Shown: piece by piece, positions 60,156-64,000 of the stretch | Position numbering within the stretch: the stretch's first letter is position 1 | Layout: every line of letters starts with the position of its first letter | Origin: Rikenellaceae bacterium | Lineage (GTDB): Bacteria > Bacteroidota > Bacteroidia > Bacteroidales > Rikenellaceae | Direction of reading: 5' to 3' | DNA: 64,000 bases | Assembly (NCBI GenBank): GCA_015060105.1 | Contig: SUZD01000001.1 | Coordinates: 62,001 to 126,000 of the forward strand | Translations under genes and position numbers: made by a program | Notes under the pieces: generated by a model | What the model was told of the DNA's origin: nothing | The model's input: the letters and a program-made list of their open reading frames with translations, nothing else | Database searches by the model: none

Positions 60156-60541
60156 TGCGCATGAAACGAATTATAGCAATATTGATATTTGTGTTGAGCG
60201 TGTGCGGTGTTAGCGCACAAAGCAATGCTCCCGTATTACAACTCGACACATTGGAGTACAACTTCGGCGACATTCCTCACAAGAGTCCGCAAGTTAGTTG
60301 TGAGTTCGAGTTCCGCAATACCGGCTCGGCTCCGCTGGTTTTTATCAAAAGCACAACATCGTGCACCTGCACCAAAGTTGAATACCCACGCAAACCGACG
60401 CTCCCCGGGGCTACGGGCAAAATCGTTGTGATATACGAGCCGAGCAAGAAGGAGTCGGGCGTATTCTACAAAGAGATTGACCTCTACACCAATACGCCGC
60501 AAAAACGACACACACTGATAATCCGAGGACGCGCAATTTAA
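60155..60541 (+). CDS. DUF1573 exported protein
   Basis: A 128-residue protein with a cleavable signal peptide (about 1-21) and one DUF1573 immunoglobulin-like domain: YNFGDIPHKSPQVSCEFEFRN, the CTCTKVEYP pair of cysteines and a terminal RHTLIIRGRAI. The family is abundant in Bacteroidota and resembles ASH/MSP domains; its function is unclear. Here it is coupled to tonB by a TAATG overlap, suggesting a periplasmic role linked to envelope energisation. Followed by mtaD after 26 nt. Confidence 0.85.
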   Translation: MRMKRIIAILIFVLSVCGVSAQSNAPVLQLDTLEYNFGDIPHKSPQVSCEFEFRNTGSAPLVFIKSTTSCTCTKVEYPRKPTLPGATGKIVVIYEPSKKESGVFYKEIDLYTNTPQKRHTLIIRGRAI

Positions 60542-60567
60542 CGCCACACCACAAAACAAGATAAGTT

Positions 60568-61875
60568 ATGGCTGTACTATTCCGAAACGCAACCGTTCTG
60601 TCGATGACCGACCCCGTAAAAGCGACACCTTTTGTGGCAAATGTCGGTGTCGAGAGTAATCGTATTGTGATGATTGACACGGACGAGGCACGATTGCAGG
60701 AGTTTGTGACTCGCAATGCAGACTGCCTGACCGAGATTGACGCTTCGAGCAAGATTCTGATGCCCGGACTTATCAACACGCACACCCATGTTTCGATGAC
60801 CTTGATGCGTTGTTTTGCCGACGATATTACATTGATGTCGTGGCTGAACGACCACATCTGGCCCTTCGAGGCAAAACTCAATGCCGATGACATCGCTTTG
60901 GGTGCGCGTTTGGGTATGGCCGAGATGATGTTGGGCGGAACGACATCGTTCGTGGATATGTATTGGTACGAGTCGGCAGTCGCTCGCCAGGCAAAGCGTA
61001 TGGGTATGCGCGCTGCGGTATCGCCTTGCTTTGTCGATTCGAGAATGGAGGCTTTCGAGGTGGATTTAGTCGATTCGTTGCGCGAGGCCGAAGGGTGTGA
61101 CAGAGTACAGGTTTTTGTTGCCCCCCATGCTCCGTACAGTTGCTCGCTCGCAAACCTCAAACGAGGTGCTTCTTTGAGCCGTCAATACAATCTGCCCGTA
61201 CACATTCACCTCTCCGAAACCACCGACGAGGTAAATATGGTGCGCCAAACTTACGATATGACACCCACCGAGTTTATCGACTCTTTGGGATACTTCGACC
61301 AACCCACCATTGCGGCTCACTGCGTTCGTCTGACCGAAGGCGATGTGAGTATTTTGCGCGACAAAGGGGTTACAGCAGTACACAATCCCCAAAGCAATAT
61401 GAAACTTTCGAGTGGCATTTCGCCCGTATGGCATCTGTTGCAAAACGGCGTTAATGTGGCTCTCGGCACCGACGGCACTTGCTCCAACAACGACCTTGAT
61501 ATGTGGGACGAGATGCGTACCGCAGCCCTACTGCAAAAGGTTTCGGGCACCGACCCAACCGTACTTCCCGCTTACGAAGCATTGCGTATGGCGACCGTAT
61601 ATGGCGCAAAAGCGTTGGGCAAAGAGGGCGAACTCGGAGTTATTGCCGAGGGTGCTTTGGCTGATATTATCCTTATCGACACCTCGCGCCCGCACCTCCA
61701 CCCGATGAACGACATTGTTTCGGCGTTGGTTTATTGTGGTAAAGCGTCGGACGTTTCGACCGTTATGATTGATGGTCGCATTGTCGTCAAAGATGGAGTT
61801 ATCGAAGATGTCAATCTACCCGAACTATACAGCGAAATTGACGCGTGCATCAGTTCCATAAAGCAGAGAGCGTAG
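60568..61875 (+). CDS. mtaD: Amidohydrolase, 5'-methylthioadenosine/S-adenosylhomocysteine deaminase
   Basis: A 435-residue TIM-barrel metal hydrolase. Metal ligands lie in NTHTHVSMTLMR near 70, HIHLSET and AAHCVRL, and in GTDGTCSNNDLDMW. That last motif is the mark of the SAH/MTA deaminase group, which converts the adenosine moiety to inosine in SAM by-product recycling. Length is typical. It ends the exbB-exbD-tonB-DUF1573 run and is followed by tRNA-Ala. Another substrate in the cytosine/guanine deaminase superfamily cannot be excluded. Confidence 0.9.
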   Translation: MAVLFRNATVLSMTDPVKATPFVANVGVESNRIVMIDTDEARLQEFVTRNADCLTEIDASSKILMPGLINTHTHVSMTLMRCFADDITLMSWLNDHIWPFEAKLNADDIALGARLGMAEMMLGGTTSFVDMYWYESAVARQAKRMGMRAAVSPCFVDSRMEAFEVDLVDSLREAEGCDRVQVFVAPHAPYSCSLANLKRGASLSRQYNLPVHIHLSETTDEVNMVRQTYDMTPTEFIDSLGYFDQPTIAAHCVRLTEGDVSILRDKGVTAVHNPQSNMKLSSGISPVWHLLQNGVNVALGTDGTCSNNDLDMWDEMRTAALLQKVSGTDPTVLPAYEALRMATVYGAKALGKEGELGVIAEGALADIILIDTSRPHLHPMNDIVSALVYCGKASDVSTVMIDGRIVVKDGVIEDVNLPELYSEIDACISSIKQRA

Positions 61876-61879
61876 AGCA

Positions 61880-61911
61880 TTTGGATAAAACAAAAATATA
61901 TCATACATTTG
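61880..61911 (+). promoter_or_regulatory. tRNA-Ala promoter
   Basis: TTTG (61880-61883) and TACATTTG (61904-61911) are 20 bp apart, starting right after the mtaD stop. Confidence 0.8.
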
Positions 61912-61924
61912 CACCGCAAATCAA

Positions 61925-61998
<74 letters not shown>

Positions 61999-62005
61999 CA
62001 AAATA

Positions 62006-62032
62006 AAAAGGACACCAGAAAGTGTCCTTTTT
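62006..62032 (+). terminator. tRNA-Ala terminator
   Basis: AAAAGGACAC-type stem with GTGTCCTTTT across a short loop, followed by T-rich sequence; it also faces the convergent metK end. Confidence 0.85.
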
Positions 62033-62054
62033 ATCATTTATTACCTTTTATATA

Positions 62055-63344
62055 TTATAGGTTGAACTTTGCCTTAATCTCATCTACACAATCCAAACGC
62101 TCCCAACCAAAGTACTCAATCTCACGCTCTACTTGAACGCCGTTCTCCCAAACCTTATCAACAGCCTTATAGGGACGGTTTCCAAAGTGGCCATACGATG
62201 CTGTCGCCTCGAAAATAGGATTGGTCAAACCAAAACGACGAACAATAGCAGCAGGACGAAGGTCAAACATCTCGGCCACAACATCAGCAATCTCGCCATC
62301 AGTCATCGAAACCTTCGAGGTGCCATAGGTATCAACATAAACGCTCAAAGGTTGAGCAATACCGATTGCATACGAGAGTTGAACAAGCATCTCGTCGGCA
62401 ACACCCGCAGCAACCATATTCTTGGCAATGTGGCGAGCAGCATAAGCAGCCGAGCGGTCAACTTTCGACGAGTCTTTACCCGAGAAAGCACCACCACCGT
62501 GAGCGCCGCGACCACCATAGGTATCAACGATAATCTTACGACCGGTAAGACCTGTATCGCCGTGAGGACCACCAATAACAAACTTGCCGGTGGGATTGAC
62601 GTGAAGGATATAGTTGTCGTCGATAAGCTCCGAAAGTTTGTCGCCGGCACGCTCCAAACGGGCTTTAACGCGAGGAATCAGAATTGTGCGAACGTCCTCT
62701 TTGATGATACGACCCATCTCCTCCTCGGCTTGTTTGTCGGTAAGGCCATTACCCGCTACAACGAACTCGTCGTGTTGAGTCGAAACAACGATAGTGTGAA
62801 CACGGATAGGTTTGCTATCGTCGCCATACTCGATGGTTACTTGGCTCTTCGAGTCGGGACGGAGGTAGGTCATAACCTTACCCTCGCGACGAATAACTGC
62901 CAACTCTTTGAGAATAACGTGTGCCAAAATCAGCGTAGCAGGCATATACTCTTTGGTCTCGTTGATTGCGTAACCAAACATAATACCTTGGTCACCGGCA
63001 CCTTGGTCCTCGTCTTTCTCGCGAACAACGCCTTGATTGATATCGGAACTTTGCTCGTGAATAGCCGAAAGAATACCACACGAGTTGCCGTCAAACTGAT
63101 AGTCGCTCTTGGTATAGCCGATACGATTGATAACGCCACGCGCAACACCTTGAACATCAACATAAGCCTCGCTGCGAACCTCACCCGCAACCACTACCAA
63201 ACCTGTGGTACAAAGGGTCTCGCAAGCAACTTTCGATTTGGGGTCGTGACGAAGGAACTCGTCAAGAATAGCGTCCGAAATTTGATCGGATACTTTGTCG
63301 GGATGTCCCTCGGACACCGACTCTGATGTAAACAAAAATCCCAT
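62055..63344 (-). CDS. metK: S-adenosylmethionine synthetase
   Basis: MetK makes SAM from methionine and ATP. The 429-residue protein has [18 protein letters not shown] at the N-terminus, [12 protein letters not shown] near 115, and the [22 protein letters not shown] phosphate loop; all active-site motifs are intact. The long form, with extra C-terminal residues, is usual in Bacteroidota. It is controlled by a SAM-II riboswitch in its leader (63422-63473) and convergent to tRNA-Ala. Confidence 0.98.
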   Translation of the reverse strand: MGFLFTSESVSEGHPDKVSDQISDAILDEFLRHDPKSKVACETLCTTGLVVVAGEVRSEAYVDVQGVARGVINRIGYTKSDYQFDGNSCGILSAIHEQSSDINQGVVREKDEDQGAGDQGIMFGYAINETKEYMPATLILAHVILKELAVIRREGKVMTYLRPDSKSQVTIEYGDDSKPIRVHTIVVSTQHDEFVVAGNGLTDKQAEEEMGRIIKEDVRTILIPRVKARLERAGDKLSELIDDNYILHVNPTGKFVIGGPHGDTGLTGRKIIVDTYGGRGAHGGGAFSGKDSSKVDRSAAYAARHIAKNMVAAGVADEMLVQLSYAIGIAQPLSVYVDTYGTSKVSMTDGEIADVVAEMFDLRPAAIVRRFGLTNPIFEATASYGHFGNRPYKAVDKVWENGVQVEREIEYFGWERLDCVDEIKAKFNL

Positions 63345-63421
63345 ACTTTCTATACTAATTTTACAATATTAACGTATGAAAAGCGGGAAAAATTGACCGA
63401 ACAAGGAAAATAAAAAAAGAT

Positions 63422-63473
63422 ACTGTTTTAGCGTTTTTTTATTGTGGTTGCAATCAGTCAAATCTTTCCACCT
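63422..63473 (-). promoter_or_regulatory. SAM-II riboswitch of metK
   Basis: On the minus strand: stem GTGG (63471-63468) with CCAC (63447-63444), loop GATTTGACTGATTGCAA, then an A-rich link and GCTAAAACAG. ACTG in the loop (63458-63455) pairs with CAGT (63425-63422), forming the SAM-II H-type pseudoknot. The GATTTGA, TTGCAA and GCTAAA blocks match the published SAM-II consensus of Bacteroidota and alphaproteobacteria. A TTTTTTT run follows at 63412-63418, and the metK ATG is about 75 nt downstream, so control may be by termination rather than direct ribosome-site masking. Confidence 0.85.
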
Positions 63474-63487
63474 ACTTATTTCGGGCG

Positions 63488-63495
63488 CAAAGGTA
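63488..63495 (-). promoter_or_regulatory. metK -7 box
   Basis: TACCTTTG on the minus strand, with a weaker TTG 18 bp further upstream. The transcript should start near 63481, just before the riboswitch. Confidence 0.7.
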
Positions 63496-63636
63496 GCGTT
63501 TTTTTTGGAAAAACAAGATTTTTTGCACCATTTAACAAAATAAGAATACCTTTTCGGGAGTTATTAAGATAACCAACAGTAATGCCTATGATGTGACTTT
63601 ACTCTATTTATTATGTAAACACAGAAAAAACAGAGT

Positions 63637-64000
63637 ATGAAAACTAAATTTTTATCTGCACTTGCCGTAGTTCTGACATCGGCAGTGGTCGGAGGCGGTA
63701 TAGGCTACCTCGCTTCGCAACAATTCTTAAATAATAATCAGGTATCGGCAACTCCTGTCGCTAACGATGAGAGCGACACCACAACGGATATGCACTTTGC
63801 CTCGTTCTCGGCACAGCAACCTCTGCAACTGCCCGACTTGACACAAGCCGCCGAGATGGGTGTACGTGCCGTTGTCAGTGTCACAAAGACAGAGGAGATT
63901 GCTACGGTACAGAGCTGGAATCCTTTTTTGGAGCTGTTTGGAGCTCCTCAACAAAGCGCCCCGCAGACACATCGTCAAACCGCATCTGGCTCGGGTGTGA
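63637..64000 (+). CDS. HtrA/DegP-like serine protease (N-terminal fragment)
   Basis: About 121 residues are visible before the window ends. A signal or anchor segment (about 5-27, with VVGGGIGYLAS) is followed by a linker and the opening of the protease domain: PDLTQAAEMGVRAVVSVTKTE and a Gln-rich loop, then SGSGV, the strand that precedes the catalytic His in HtrA proteins. The catalytic triad and PDZ domains lie outside the window. A periplasmic quality-control protease is likely. The 290-bp region shared with metK shows no promoter match for this gene. Confidence 0.85.
   Translation, partial: MKTKFLSALAVVLTSAVVGGGIGYLASQQFLNNNQVSATPVANDESDTTTDMHFASFSAQQPLQLPDLTQAAEMGVRAVVSVTKTEEIATVQSWNPFLELFGAPQQSAPQTHRQTASGSGV

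Overview
This 64-kb window is a mostly housekeeping stretch of a Bacteroidota chromosome, order Bacteroidales. Evidence: many promoters of the Bacteroides type (TTTG, about 19 bp, TAnnTTTG), almost no Shine-Dalgarno sequences, BACON and FISUMP lipoproteins, gldH-trmB-ricT and tsaD/tamB neighbourhoods, DUF5020, a SAM-II riboswitch and the carboxynorspermidine route to spermidine. A probable cysteate synthase hints at a sulfonolipid maker such as Alistipes or another Rikenellaceae member; that family assignment is inference. No rRNA, insertion sequence, prophage or CRISPR array was seen. Three tRNA genes are present (Arg-CCG, Lys-TTT, Ala-GGC).

Layout. 0-7.6 kb: HU-like fragment, lgt, ribE, S24-like repressor, tRNA-Arg, dnaG, zupT, purE, hpt, queE, divIC/ftsB. 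7.8-13.7 kb: a BACON/FISUMP surface lipoprotein, a GH89 alpha-N-acetylglucosaminidase and a small lipoprotein. 13.9-18.8 kb: korAB and a POT peptide transporter with a large insert. 19-21.9 kb: ribH, a TPR protein and a radical SAM/SPASM enzyme paired with a small lipoprotein. 22-28 kb: recF, a DciA-like gene, a six-hairpin glycosidase, gtrA-like, uvrB. 28-35.2 kb: a GH92 mannosidase, DUF5020, an AT-rich accessory patch (two unknown small genes and a collagen-like/BspA lipoprotein), and several copies of a structured intergenic element, one of which looks like a complete small RNA gene.

35.3-49.6 kb: ABM lipoprotein, trmB-gldH-ricT, a MATE pump, a metal-efflux operon (Cys/His-rich protein, His-rich adaptor, CzcA-type pump, TolC-like channel), and an operon of carboxynorspermidine dehydrogenase, nspC and cysteate synthase. 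49.9-51.3 kb: tRNA-Lys followed by three tandem 161-165 bp repeats, each carrying another copy of the tRNA 3' end plus its terminator, then a gene-poor region with a candidate small RNA. 51.4-64 kb: fba, tsaD, tamB, exbB-exbD-tonB, DUF1573, mtaD, tRNA-Ala, metK under a SAM-II riboswitch, and the start of an HtrA-type protease.

The best candidates for under-described biology are: (1) the radical SAM/lipoprotein pair at 20.4-21.9 kb; (2) cysteate synthase co-transcribed with spermidine synthesis genes; (3) the tRNA-Lys 3'-end tandem array; (4) the structured element family at 28-35 kb, whose terminator U-tracts double as the -33 box of the next promoter; and (5) the AT-rich two-gene unit at 31.8-32.5 kb. 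All calls come from reading the sequence alone; no database search was run.
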